A stretch of DNA of 5,298 bases. It comes from DAOMFB01 sp035519355 (GTDB taxonomy: Bacteria > Acidobacteriota > Thermoanaerobaculia > UBA5066). The stretch lies in the NCBI GenBank assembly GCA_035519355.1, contig DATIWM010000338.1, positions 1 to 5,298 of the forward strand. The letters run 5' to 3'. The notes beneath the pieces were generated by a model, which was not told the origin of the DNA, did no database searches, and saw nothing but the letters and a program-made list of their open reading frames with translations. How positions within the stretch are numbered: the stretch's first letter is position 1; each line of letters opens with the position of its first letter. Position numbers and translations under genes: made by a program. This document shows positions 1 through 5,298 of this stretch, piece after piece.

Positions 1-330
1 GACGACGGACCGGAGTTCGGCATCCTGACCTCGACCTCGGCGATCAGCCGGGCCAACCTCGTCAACACGCTGGCCTTCTCCCGGATCAACCCGCCGGCGC
101 CGGATCCCGGCACGGCTCTCGACCTGACGTCCCTGACCGCCCTCGCCGGGGACCCGAACGGCCTCGTCGGTTCCCTGAATCAGATCCTGATGCACAGCGC
201 GATGCCGGCCGACATGCTCGCGACGGTGACCGGCGCCGTGACCGCGATTCCCGCGACGAACCCGCTTCTCCGGGCCCAGACCGCCCTCTACCTGGTGGCG
301 AGCTCCTCGCAGTACCAGGTGGCGCGCTGA
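1..330 (+). CDS. DUF1800 family protein, C-terminal fragment
   Basis: This is the last 109 codons of a gene that begins before the window and ends with TGA at 328-330. The fragment has the usual look of a DUF1800 C-terminus: a segment around LVNTLAFSRINPP (residues 22-34 of the fragment), a middle part on small helices, and a closing helix ALYLVASSSQYQVAR that matches the family's typical ending, in which an 'ALYL...S.EYQ..R' helix precedes the stop. Full DUF1800 proteins are roughly 450-600 residues, so most of the protein is missing. The biochemical role of the family is unknown. It is very often encoded directly upstream of a DUF1501 protein, exactly as here, with only 12 bp between the genes, which supports both calls and suggests one transcript. 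The call rests on C-terminal similarity recalled by eye plus this neighbour. Confidence 0.8.
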   Translation, partial: DDGPEFGILTSTSAISRANLVNTLAFSRINPPAPDPGTALDLTSLTALAGDPNGLVGSLNQILMHSAMPADMLATVTGAVTAIPATNPLLRAQTALYLVASSSQYQVAR

Positions 331-338
331 AGAGGTGA
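329..338 (+). promoter_or_regulatory. Shine-Dalgarno site for the DUF1501 gene
   Basis: GAAGAGGTGA overlaps the DUF1800 stop codon; its AGAGGTG core lies 5 nt before the ATG at 343. A second ATG at 338 is followed after one codon by TGA, so 343 is the usable start. No promoter fits into the 12-bp gap, so translation from the upstream gene's mRNA is likely. Confidence 0.6.
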
Positions 339-342
339 TGCG

Positions 343-1686
343 ATGAGAACACGACGGGAGTTCGTCCGCGATCTGGGCTGCGGCCTCGGAGCCACGGCCT
401 TTCTCTCCGCCTTCGACCGCTTTTCGAGCCTCGAGGCGGCGATGGCCCCGGCCACCGACTACAAGGCCCTCGTCTGCGTCTTCCTCTACGGCGGGAACGA
501 CGGCAACAACACGGTGATCCCGTACGACGACTACGCCTCGTACCAGGCGGTGCGCGGGACCGTGCTGAACCTCCCGAAGGCCTCGATCCTTCAGGTGAGC
601 GCGCCGAGCCAGGGCGCGGCCTTCGGTCTCCACCCGGCCCTCACGAATTTCCAGACCCTCTACGGGCAGGGAAAGCTGGCGGTCGTGGCGAACGTCGGCA
701 CGCTCTCGGCGCCCGTCACGAGGTCGCAGTACCTCGCGGGGTCGGAGCGGCCGGACAGTCTCTTCTCGCACTCCGACCAGCAGGCGCAGTGGCAGTCCTC
801 CGTCGTCAGGTCCCAGGACAGGCTCTCCCAGACCGGATGGGGAGGCCGGACGGCGGACGCCCTTGCCTCTCTGAACGGGACGACTTTCCCGATGGTCGTC
901 TCGACGTCGGGAATCCCGATCTTCACCCGGGGCGTCACTTCGTATCCCCTCGTTCCCGGCGCCTCGCTGAAGGGATTCTCCGACGGCAGCGCCGTCGCCA
1001 CGGCGCGCCTCGCGGCGTTCCGGAAGCTTCTGACGCTCGAGAGCGGCGAAACCCTCGTCGGCGCAGCGAGCGCTGTGACGTCCGCGGCGATCGACAACAC
1101 GGCCATCCTGAACGCCGCCCTGGCCAAGGGGGCGACGCTGACGACGACGTTTCCGGGTACCGGGATCGGCCGGCAGTTCCAGCAGGTGGCGGGCATCCTC
1201 TCGATCCGCGCGGAGCTGAAGATCAACCGGCAGGTCTTCTTCGTGTCGCTGGGCGGCTTCGACACCCACACGGACGAGATCAACACCCAGCAGAACCTCT
1301 TCACCCAGCTGAACGCGGCGGTGCAGGCCTTCTACGACGCGACGGTCGAGCTCGGCATCGCCGATTCCGTCACGACCTTCACGCTCTCGGACTTCGGCCG
1401 CACGTTCCAGCCGGCCTCCGGAGGCGGGAGCGACCATGCCTGGGGAAGCCACCATTTCGTCATGGGCGGGTCGGTCAAGGGCGGCGACTTCTACGGCACC
1501 TTCCCAAGCCTGGCCCTGCAGGGGCCCGACGACTCCTCGAACGAGGGCCGGTGGATCCCGACGACGTCGGTCGACCAGTACGCCGCGACGCTGGCCCAGT
1601 GGTTCGGGCTCGACGGAGGCTCGCTGGCGACCGTCTTTCCGAACATCGGGCGCTTCGCGTCGAGCCACCTCGGCTTCCTTCCGTAG
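343..1686 (+). CDS. DUF1501 family protein with Tat signal
   Basis: This 447-residue protein has normal length for DUF1501, a family related to the alkaline phosphatase/sulfatase fold whose reaction is not established. The N-terminus has a twin-arginine motif, TRREFVR (residues 3-9), then a hydrophobic stretch to about residue 24 and an Ala-rich possible cleavage zone (31-38), so folded export to the periplasm is expected. Family motifs follow in order: LYGGNDGNNT (48-57), a HSDQ segment (143-146), FVSLGGFDTHTDE (300-312), TLSDFGRTFQP (347-357), GGSDHAWGSHHFVMGG (361-376) and GGDFYGTFP (380-388). The Asp and His residues D53, H143, D307, H309, D350, D364, H365 and H370/H371 are candidate metal ligands by analogy with the superfamily and appear intact. 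It sits 12 bp downstream of a DUF1800 gene, the standard pairing. The stop is TAG. Confidence 0.93.
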   Translation: MRTRREFVRDLGCGLGATAFLSAFDRFSSLEAAMAPATDYKALVCVFLYGGNDGNNTVIPYDDYASYQAVRGTVLNLPKASILQVSAPSQGAAFGLHPALTNFQTLYGQGKLAVVANVGTLSAPVTRSQYLAGSERPDSLFSHSDQQAQWQSSVVRSQDRLSQTGWGGRTADALASLNGTTFPMVVSTSGIPIFTRGVTSYPLVPGASLKGFSDGSAVATARLAAFRKLLTLESGETLVGAASAVTSAAIDNTAILNAALAKGATLTTTFPGTGIGRQFQQVAGILSIRAELKINRQVFFVSLGGFDTHTDEINTQQNLFTQLNAAVQAFYDATVELGIADSVTTFTLSDFGRTFQPASGGGSDHAWGSHHFVMGGSVKGGDFYGTFPSLALQGPDDSSNEGRWIPTTSVDQYAATLAQWFGLDGGSLATVFPNIGRFASSHLGFLP

Positions 1687-1717
1687 CCCTGAGACGGGCG
1701 CCCAGGGGCGCGACGGG

Positions 1718-1733
1718 CGGGACACGGGTCCCG
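1718..1733 (+). terminator. Small hairpin after the DUF1501 gene, possible weak terminator
   Basis: CGGGAC (1718-1723) and GTCCCG (1728-1733) pair perfectly around a 4-nt ACGG loop, 31 nt after the DUF1501 stop. No T-run follows, so this is not a canonical intrinsic terminator, and short GC stems are common by chance in such DNA. Its place between two functionally unrelated gene sets is the main argument for it. Confidence 0.25.
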
Positions 1734-1751
1734 GGAGATGGACGTGAAATG

Positions 1752-1757
1752 TAGAAT
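1752..1757 (+). promoter_or_regulatory. Possible -10 promoter element, TAGAAT
   Basis: TAGAAT matches five of six bases of the sigma-70 consensus TATAAT and lies in a locally A/T-richer patch, unusual in this DNA. Transcription would begin near 1764, giving a leader of about 15 nt before the ATG at 1779. No convincing -35 box is seen 16-18 bp upstream, where the sequence is GC-rich. The TAG in this element also closes the reading frame upstream of the haem-sensor gene. A promoter here would start the sensor-kinase unit independently of DUF1800/DUF1501. Confidence 0.4.
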
Positions 1758-1764
1758 CCGTCTC

Positions 1765-1772
1765 AAAAGGGG
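1765..1772 (+). promoter_or_regulatory. Shine-Dalgarno site for the haem sensor gene
   Basis: AAAAGGGG ends 6 nt before ATG 1779. No other start codon lies between the in-frame TAG at 1752 and this ATG, so the two together fix the start. Confidence 0.6.
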
Positions 1773-1778
1773 TCTGCC

Positions 1779-2654
1779 ATGTCACTACTCGTCAAGTTCA
1801 ACGTCATCCTCGTACTCGTCTTCGCGCTGGCTCTCCTGCCGGCCGCCTACGTGTCGAACGAGCTTCTTCAGAGGAGCGCACGACAACAGGTGATCCAGAA
1901 CGCCCGGATCATGATGCAGACGGCGCTCGCGACGCGGACCTACACGAACAAGCAGATCAAGCCCCTCCTGGCGCCGCGGCTGGCCGAGGAATTCCTGCCT
2001 CAGTCGGTTCCGGCCTACTCGGCGACGGAGATCTTCAACTATCTGCGGGAGAACCACCCCGAGTACACGTACAAGGAGGCGACGCTCAACCCGACGAATC
2101 CCCGCGACCGGACCGTGGACTGGGAGGCCGACATCGTCAACGCCTTCCGGGCGGACGGGAAGCTGAAGGAGATCATCGGCGAGCGGGACGCCCCGCTGGG
2201 GCGGTCCCTGTACCTCGCCCGACCGATCCAGATCACCGACGCCGGATGCCTCGCGTGCCATACGGCGCCGGACCAGACGCCGGCGTCCGTCGTGAAGGCG
2301 TACGGCACGACGGGCGGCTACGGCTGGAAGCTGAACGAGATCATCGGCGCCCAGCTCGTCGCGGTGCCGATGGCGGTCCCGGTCGCCATGGCGAAATCGG
2401 CCTTCCAGACCATGGTCGCGACGCTCGTGGGCGTCTTCGCCGTGACGCTGCTCATCCTGAACGTCCTCCTGTCGGTCTTCGTCATCCGGCCCCTGAAGAG
2501 GCTCTCCCAGACGGCGGACAAGGTCTCGACCGGCGACCTCGAGGTGCCCGACGTCGTCCTGAAGGGGAAGGACGAGGTCGCCGTTCTCGCGGGCTCCTTC
2601 ACGCGGATGCGGATCAGCCTGACGAAGGCGCTCAAGATGCTCGAGAGTGAGTGA
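1779..2654 (+). CDS. Membrane c-type haem sensor: Tll0287-like (DUF3365) domain plus HAMP
   Basis: A 291-residue membrane protein built like a receptor without an output domain. A first membrane helix spans about residues 7-24. Residues 25-205 form the extracytoplasmic Tll0287-like (DUF3365) domain, with family-typical stretches around EATLNPTNPRDR (100-111), GRSLYLARPIQI (141-152) and GWKLNEIIGAQ (182-192). The CLACH motif at 157-161 is the CXXCH site for covalent haem c attachment, which requires export and cytochrome c maturation. A second membrane helix spans about 210-236 and runs into a HAMP domain (about 232-285; P238, then DEV at 265-267). The protein stops right after HAMP, so it must act on a partner. 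The obvious candidate is the Ser/Thr kinase gene 18 bp downstream. The family is thought to sense redox state or a small ligand through the haem; the signal here is unknown. It has only two Cys (both in CXXCH) and two His (93, 161). Confidence 0.9.
   Translation: MSLLVKFNVILVLVFALALLPAAYVSNELLQRSARQQVIQNARIMMQTALATRTYTNKQIKPLLAPRLAEEFLPQSVPAYSATEIFNYLRENHPEYTYKEATLNPTNPRDRTVDWEADIVNAFRADGKLKEIIGERDAPLGRSLYLARPIQITDAGCLACHTAPDQTPASVVKAYGTTGGYGWKLNEIIGAQLVAVPMAVPVAMAKSAFQTMVATLVGVFAVTLLILNVLLSVFVIRPLKRLSQTADKVSTGDLEVPDVVLKGKDEVAVLAGSFTRMRISLTKALKMLESE
2247..2261 (+). other. Codons of the CXXCH haem-c attachment motif
   Basis: TGC CTC GCG TGC CAT encodes C157-L-A-C160-H161. It lies between the two membrane helices, so on the periplasmic side where haem c is attached. 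H161 would be the proximal iron ligand. Confidence 0.9.
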
Positions 2655-2656
2655 GC

Positions 2657-2661
2657 GGGAG
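2657..2661 (+). promoter_or_regulatory. Weak Shine-Dalgarno site for the kinase gene
   Basis: GGGAG lies 11 nt before the GTG at 2673, longer than the usual spacing. Together with the GTG start this suggests modest translation initiation, probably helped by ribosomes finishing the upstream gene. Confidence 0.35.
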
Positions 2662-2672
2662 ACGAGCCCCCG

Positions 2673-4139
2673 GTGACTGACACGGGCCTTTCCGGATCAC
2701 GGTTCGGCGACTACCAGATCCTCGACGAACTCGGCACGGGCGGCATGGGAAAGGTCTACCGCGCCCGCGACGTGACGCTCGAACGGGTCGTCGCCCTGAA
2801 GGTCCTCTCGACTTTGCACGCCAAGGACCCGACCTTCGTGCAGCGCTTCCTGAAGGAAGCGCGGGCCGCGGCGCGCCTGAATCACCCGAACATCGTCCAG
2901 ATCTACAACTTCGGGAGTGTCGAGGGGACCTACTTCCTCGCGATGGAATTCGTGGACGGCCGCTCTCTCGGGCATCAACTCCGGGAACGCCGCTTCACCG
3001 AGGCGGAGGCGATCGGGATCGCCCGGCAGGTCTGTCGGGCCCTCGCGATCGCTCACGCGGAAGGTCTCATCCACCGCGACATCAAGCCGGACAACCTGAT
3101 GCTGACGAGCCGCGGCGAGGTGAAGGTCGTGGACCTCGGCATCGCCAAGCGGCTCGACGAGGACCAGTCGATCACCCAGACCGGCCATTCCATGGGGACG
3201 CCGCATTACATCTCGCCGGAGCAGATTCGCGGGCAGAAAGACATCGATGCCCGGGCCGACATCTATTCGCTCGGGGCCACGCTGTATCACCTCGTGACGG
3301 GACACACCCCCTACCAGGGCGCCTCCGGCGCCGTCGTCATGTCGATGCACCTGGTGGAGCCGCTCCCGGACCCTCTCCAGTACGCGCCGGGGCTCTCGGA
3401 GGGGTTCTGCCGCGTGCTCCGGAAGATGATGGCGAAAGAGCGGCAGGAGCGCTACCACGACGTGGCGGCGCTCGAGGTGGACCTCTTCCGGCTCCACGTC
3501 GGGCAAACGCCCCGACCGATCGAGCCGAAGGCTCCGGTCTTCGAGCCGACCGGCGACGCCACGCTCGAGCTGGGCACGCCGCGCAAGGCGGTCTTCGATC
3601 CGGTCGTCCTTCTCCGAATCGAGGAGAACCTCGCTCAATCCATCGGGCCGATGGCGCGGATCATCGTCCGGAAGGCGGCCCGGACGGCGCCCTCGCTCGA
3701 TGCGCTCTGCGAGGAGCTGGCGGGACAGCTCGATCCCGGGAGCGACCGGGACGCCTTCCGCGCGAAATGCCGTGCGTGCGGAAAGGAAGCCGCGCCGCCG
3801 GTGAAGCCGCCGGCGGGTCCGGGAAAGACGCCGCCGTCCACCGGGCGGACTCCGGCCGGCGTGGGTCCGGTTTCCAATGCGCCGCACTCTCCCGCGACGA
3901 CGCCGTCATCCTCCGACCCGGGGGCGTCCCGGACCCCGGCCGGATTCAGCGACGCAGATCTCGCGAAGCTCGAGGCGGCGCTCGCTCAGCAGATCGGCCC
4001 GCTGGCGAGAGTTCTCCTGAAAAAGGCTCTGAAGAGCGCCACGACGCTCTCCGGCCTGGCGTCGACGCTCGAAGAGAACATTCCGGGGGAGGAGGGGCGC
4101 CGGGCGTTCCGGGACGTCGCCCGCAAGCTGGCGCCCTGA
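2673..4139 (+). CDS. Hanks-type Ser/Thr protein kinase with duplicated C-terminal helical module
   Basis: A 488-residue protein starting at GTG, the first possible start after the upstream stop. The kinase domain (about 14-275) is complete: Gly-loop GTGGMGKV (21-28), VALK with catalytic K43, helix-C E62, HRDIKPDN (134-141; catalytic D136, N141), DLG in place of DFG (D154), SPE in place of APE (181-183) and ADIYSLG (195-201). It is an RD-type kinase with likely phosphosites S173 and T176 before SPE. No membrane helix is present, unlike PknB-type receptors, so it is cytoplasmic. The tail holds two copies of a roughly 54-residue helical module (313-366 and 430-483) around a linker rich in Pro, Thr and Ser (about 371-424). 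A CXXC (C366, C369) closes the first copy. Its place 18 bp behind the haem-HAMP gene, in the same direction, suggests control by that sensor. Substrates are unknown. Confidence 0.95.
   Translation: MTDTGLSGSRFGDYQILDELGTGGMGKVYRARDVTLERVVALKVLSTLHAKDPTFVQRFLKEARAAARLNHPNIVQIYNFGSVEGTYFLAMEFVDGRSLGHQLRERRFTEAEAIGIARQVCRALAIAHAEGLIHRDIKPDNLMLTSRGEVKVVDLGIAKRLDEDQSITQTGHSMGTPHYISPEQIRGQKDIDARADIYSLGATLYHLVTGHTPYQGASGAVVMSMHLVEPLPDPLQYAPGLSEGFCRVLRKMMAKERQERYHDVAALEVDLFRLHVGQTPRPIEPKAPVFEPTGDATLELGTPRKAVFDPVVLLRIEENLAQSIGPMARIIVRKAARTAPSLDALCEELAGQLDPGSDRDAFRAKCRACGKEAAPPVKPPAGPGKTPPSTGRTPAGVGPVSNAPHSPATTPSSSDPGASRTPAGFSDADLAKLEAALAQQIGPLARVLLKKALKSATTLSGLASTLEENIPGEEGRRAFRDVARKLAP
3609..3770 (+). 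repeat. Kinase tail helical module, copy 1
   Basis: Encodes kinase residues 313-366. The core reads LAQSIGPMARIIVRKA (320-335). It aligns with copy 2 without gaps at an offset of 117 residues; counted by eye, 20 of 54 positions are identical (including I-G-P, A-R, K-A, three later Leu, and a closing A-F-R), and many others are conservative. The heptad-like Leu/Ala spacing suggests helices. Copy 1 ends at a CXXC (C366, C369). Confidence 0.75.
3960..4121 (+). repeat. Kinase tail helical module, copy 2
   Basis: Encodes kinase residues 430-483, with core LAQQIGPLARVLLKKA (437-452), five residues before the C-terminus. It is the partner of copy 1 and lacks that copy's cysteines. The divergence between copies points to an old duplication. 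Confidence 0.75.
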
Positions 4140-4194
4140 CTCGCCGGCGCGGCGGCGTGGGGCCGTGTCAACCGAGACGGCGGCTCGCACGTCG

Positions 4195-4201
4195 AAGGGG
4201 G
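4195..4201 (+). promoter_or_regulatory. Shine-Dalgarno site for the glycosidase gene
   Basis: AAGGGGG ends 7 nt before ATG 4209. A second purine run, GGGAG at 4203-4207, is too close to the ATG to serve. The 69-bp gap holds no clear promoter or terminator, so either read-through from the kinase gene or an unrecognised promoter is possible. Confidence 0.5.
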
Positions 4202-4208
4202 TGGGAGC

Positions 4209-5298
4209 ATGCTGAAAGGAATCAGGCTCCTTTTGGTCCTTCTCGGGACCGCCTCCGTCGGGTGGCCCCTGCTCGGTGCAGACCCCTCGTACGTCTCCTT
4301 CGACCCCGGGAGCCGGACCTGGAGAATCGGAAATGCCTTCGTCGAGCGCGCCATCCGGCTCGACGGGGGCGGACACTTCCTCACGGCGGCGTTCCTCGAC
4401 AAGAGAACCGGCCGCAACTGGACGCCGCCGGGGACGAACTCGGGCGAGTTCCGGGTCGTCTTCGAGCGGGGGGACGGTACGGGAGCGCCGGGCCCGGTCA
4501 TCCGGACGGGCCTTTCGACGTGGACCTTCCTGTCCGAAAACGAAAGCGTGGAAGAGGACGGCACCGCCGACCTGGACGTGCGCCTGCTCGATGCGCCTGA
4601 CCGGGTCGCGATCACGGTTCACTACCGCTGCTTTCCGGAGGCGGCGGCGATCCGGACCTGGATCGACGTCTCGAACGAGGGACCGGAGCGGGTCCGGCTG
4701 ACCGCGGCCGATGCGTACCGCCTGCAGATCATGGGGGACGGGACCGAGCCGGAGCTCTTCTGGGTCCCTAATTTCACCTGGAGTCACCCCGACTCGGCCT
4801 TCCTGACGCAGGTCGACTCCCTGGCTCCGGGAGAGAAGCCCACCCTCTCGACCCGGCGGTTCGGCGACACGCCGATCGTCGTCCCCGCGTCGGGCGAGAA
4901 GTCCGCCTTCTCGACCGGGCCGTTTGGCGACGGAGCGGCCTGGTTCGCCCTGCACGGCGCCGGGCGGGGCTCCGGCCTCTACGGCGGGTGGGAATGGAGC
5001 GGGACGGGGACCTTCTCGTTCGAGGCGGCCCCAGCGACGCAGGGCCTCGTGAGCCTCGGCGTCGGCTTCGCCGAGGGACATTTCTCCCGCGTCCTCGAGA
5101 ACGGGGAGACCTTCTCCGCTCCGGCCGGCTTCGTCGGCCTCTTCTCGGGGGGCTGGGACGGCGCGGCGCGCGCCACACGACAACTCGTGGAGCGCCGATA
5201 CGCCCCTTCTCTTCCCGATCCGACCTTTCCGTGGGTCGGCTTCGACACGTGGGGATACGGGCTCGCGGTCGACCAGGGCCTCGTGGGACGTCTGATCG
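4209..5298 (+). CDS. Secreted alpha-galactosidase-like glycoside hydrolase (GH36 type), N-terminal part
   Basis: The reading frame is open from ATG 4209 to the window end: 363 codons with no stop. No ATG, GTG, TTG or CTG lies in frame between the kinase stop and this ATG, so the start is well fixed. A signal peptide is likely: positive MLKGIR, hydrophobic 7-17, possible cleavage after LLGA (residue 24). Residues 28-310 look like the beta-sandwich that precedes the barrel in GH36 enzymes: WRIGNAFVERAI (38-49), DKRTGRNW (64-71), EFRVVF (80-85), and many beta-type stretches. PWVGFDTWGYG (341-351) resembles the W-rich first strand of the GH36 barrel ('NSW...'), and the frame is cut just after. 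The catalytic Asp residues would lie beyond the window, so activity and substrate cannot be judged; another retaining glycosidase of the same clan is possible. Secretion suggests use of galactosidic polysaccharides or oligosaccharides. Confidence 0.75.
   Translation, partial: MLKGIRLLLVLLGTASVGWPLLGADPSYVSFDPGSRTWRIGNAFVERAIRLDGGGHFLTAAFLDKRTGRNWTPPGTNSGEFRVVFERGDGTGAPGPVIRTGLSTWTFLSENESVEEDGTADLDVRLLDAPDRVAITVHYRCFPEAAAIRTWIDVSNEGPERVRLTAADAYRLQIMGDGTEPELFWVPNFTWSHPDSAFLTQVDSLAPGEKPTLSTRRFGDTPIVVPASGEKSAFSTGPFGDGAAWFALHGAGRGSGLYGGWEWSGTGTFSFEAAPATQGLVSLGVGFAEGHFSRVLENGETFSAPAGFVGLFSGGWDGAARATRQLVERRYAPSLPDPTFPWVGFDTWGYGLAVDQGLVGRLI

Noticed and set aside
376..384. Cys at residue 13 (LGCG) of the DUF1501 protein as a lipoprotein lipobox.
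   Set aside because: The -3 position is Asp and the Cys sits just after the twin-arginine motif, before most of the hydrophobic segment, so it does not fit a lipobox.
789..1754. A 321-codon + strand frame overlapping the DUF1501 gene.
   Set aside because: Out-of-frame shadow: Arg/Gly-rich translation without motifs, while the DUF1501 frame has all its family motifs across the same bases.
2652..2654. TGA recoded as an amino acid in this organism.
   Set aside because: TGA also ends the DUF1800 and kinase genes at natural family C-termini, and the known TGA-recoding lineages are mostly low in GC. The standard code fits.
2697..3887. A 396-codon open frame on the - strand opposite the kinase.
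   Set aside because: Antisense shadow of a convincing kinase gene; the translation is Arg/Leu/Asp-rich with no domain features.
4140..4208. Possible terminator or promoter between the kinase and glycosidase genes.
   Set aside because: Only short GC stems (such as CGAG 4173-4176 with CTCG 4184-4187) and no T-run, and no -10/-35 pair stands out. The stems are at the level expected by chance in such DNA.
3906..5183. A 425-codon open frame on the - strand.
   Set aside because: It lies antisense to the kinase 3' end and the glycosidase, spans their junction, and its translation is Arg/Pro/Gly/Glu-rich with no recognisable motifs. Both + strand genes have clear family motifs. Long antisense frames are expected in GC-rich coding DNA.

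Overview
The window is a G+C-rich bacterial segment holding five genes, all on the + strand and closely packed. Codons end mostly in G or C. The gene content points to a Gram-negative-type bacterium with a periplasm and cytochrome c maturation: a Tat-exported DUF1501 protein paired with a DUF1800 protein, a membrane-bound haem-c sensor, a eukaryotic-like Ser/Thr kinase, and a secreted GH36-type glycosidase. Acidobacteriota, Myxococcota or a related deep-branching lineage would fit, but the sequence does not settle the phylum.

Layout. Positions 1-330 are the C-terminal end of a DUF1800 protein. Its partner, a DUF1501 protein with a twin-arginine signal, follows after 12 bp (343-1686). A 92-bp gap then carries a small hairpin, a possible -10 element (TAGAAT) and a good Shine-Dalgarno. 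It leads into a two-gene signalling unit. The first gene (1779-2654) encodes a membrane protein with a periplasmic Tll0287-like (DUF3365) c-type haem domain and a HAMP domain, but no output domain. The second (2673-4139) encodes a soluble Hanks-type Ser/Thr kinase. Its C-terminal tail contains a roughly 54-residue helical module twice, separated by a Pro/Thr/Ser-rich linker. After 69 bp comes the 5' part of a secreted alpha-galactosidase-like protein (from 4209), cut off by the window end before its catalytic residues.

How the parts may work together. DUF1800 and DUF1501 are a recurring gene pair, probably exported and acting outside the cytoplasm. The haem-HAMP protein and the kinase look like a split receptor kinase: haem redox or ligand state outside, HAMP relay across the membrane, kinase inside. 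This pairing is the most interesting element here and is inferred from gene order and domain logic. The glycosidase may or may not share a transcript with the kinase.

Nothing in the window looks like an RNA gene, CRISPR array, insertion sequence or phage element. No stretch longer than 92 bp lacks a gene.
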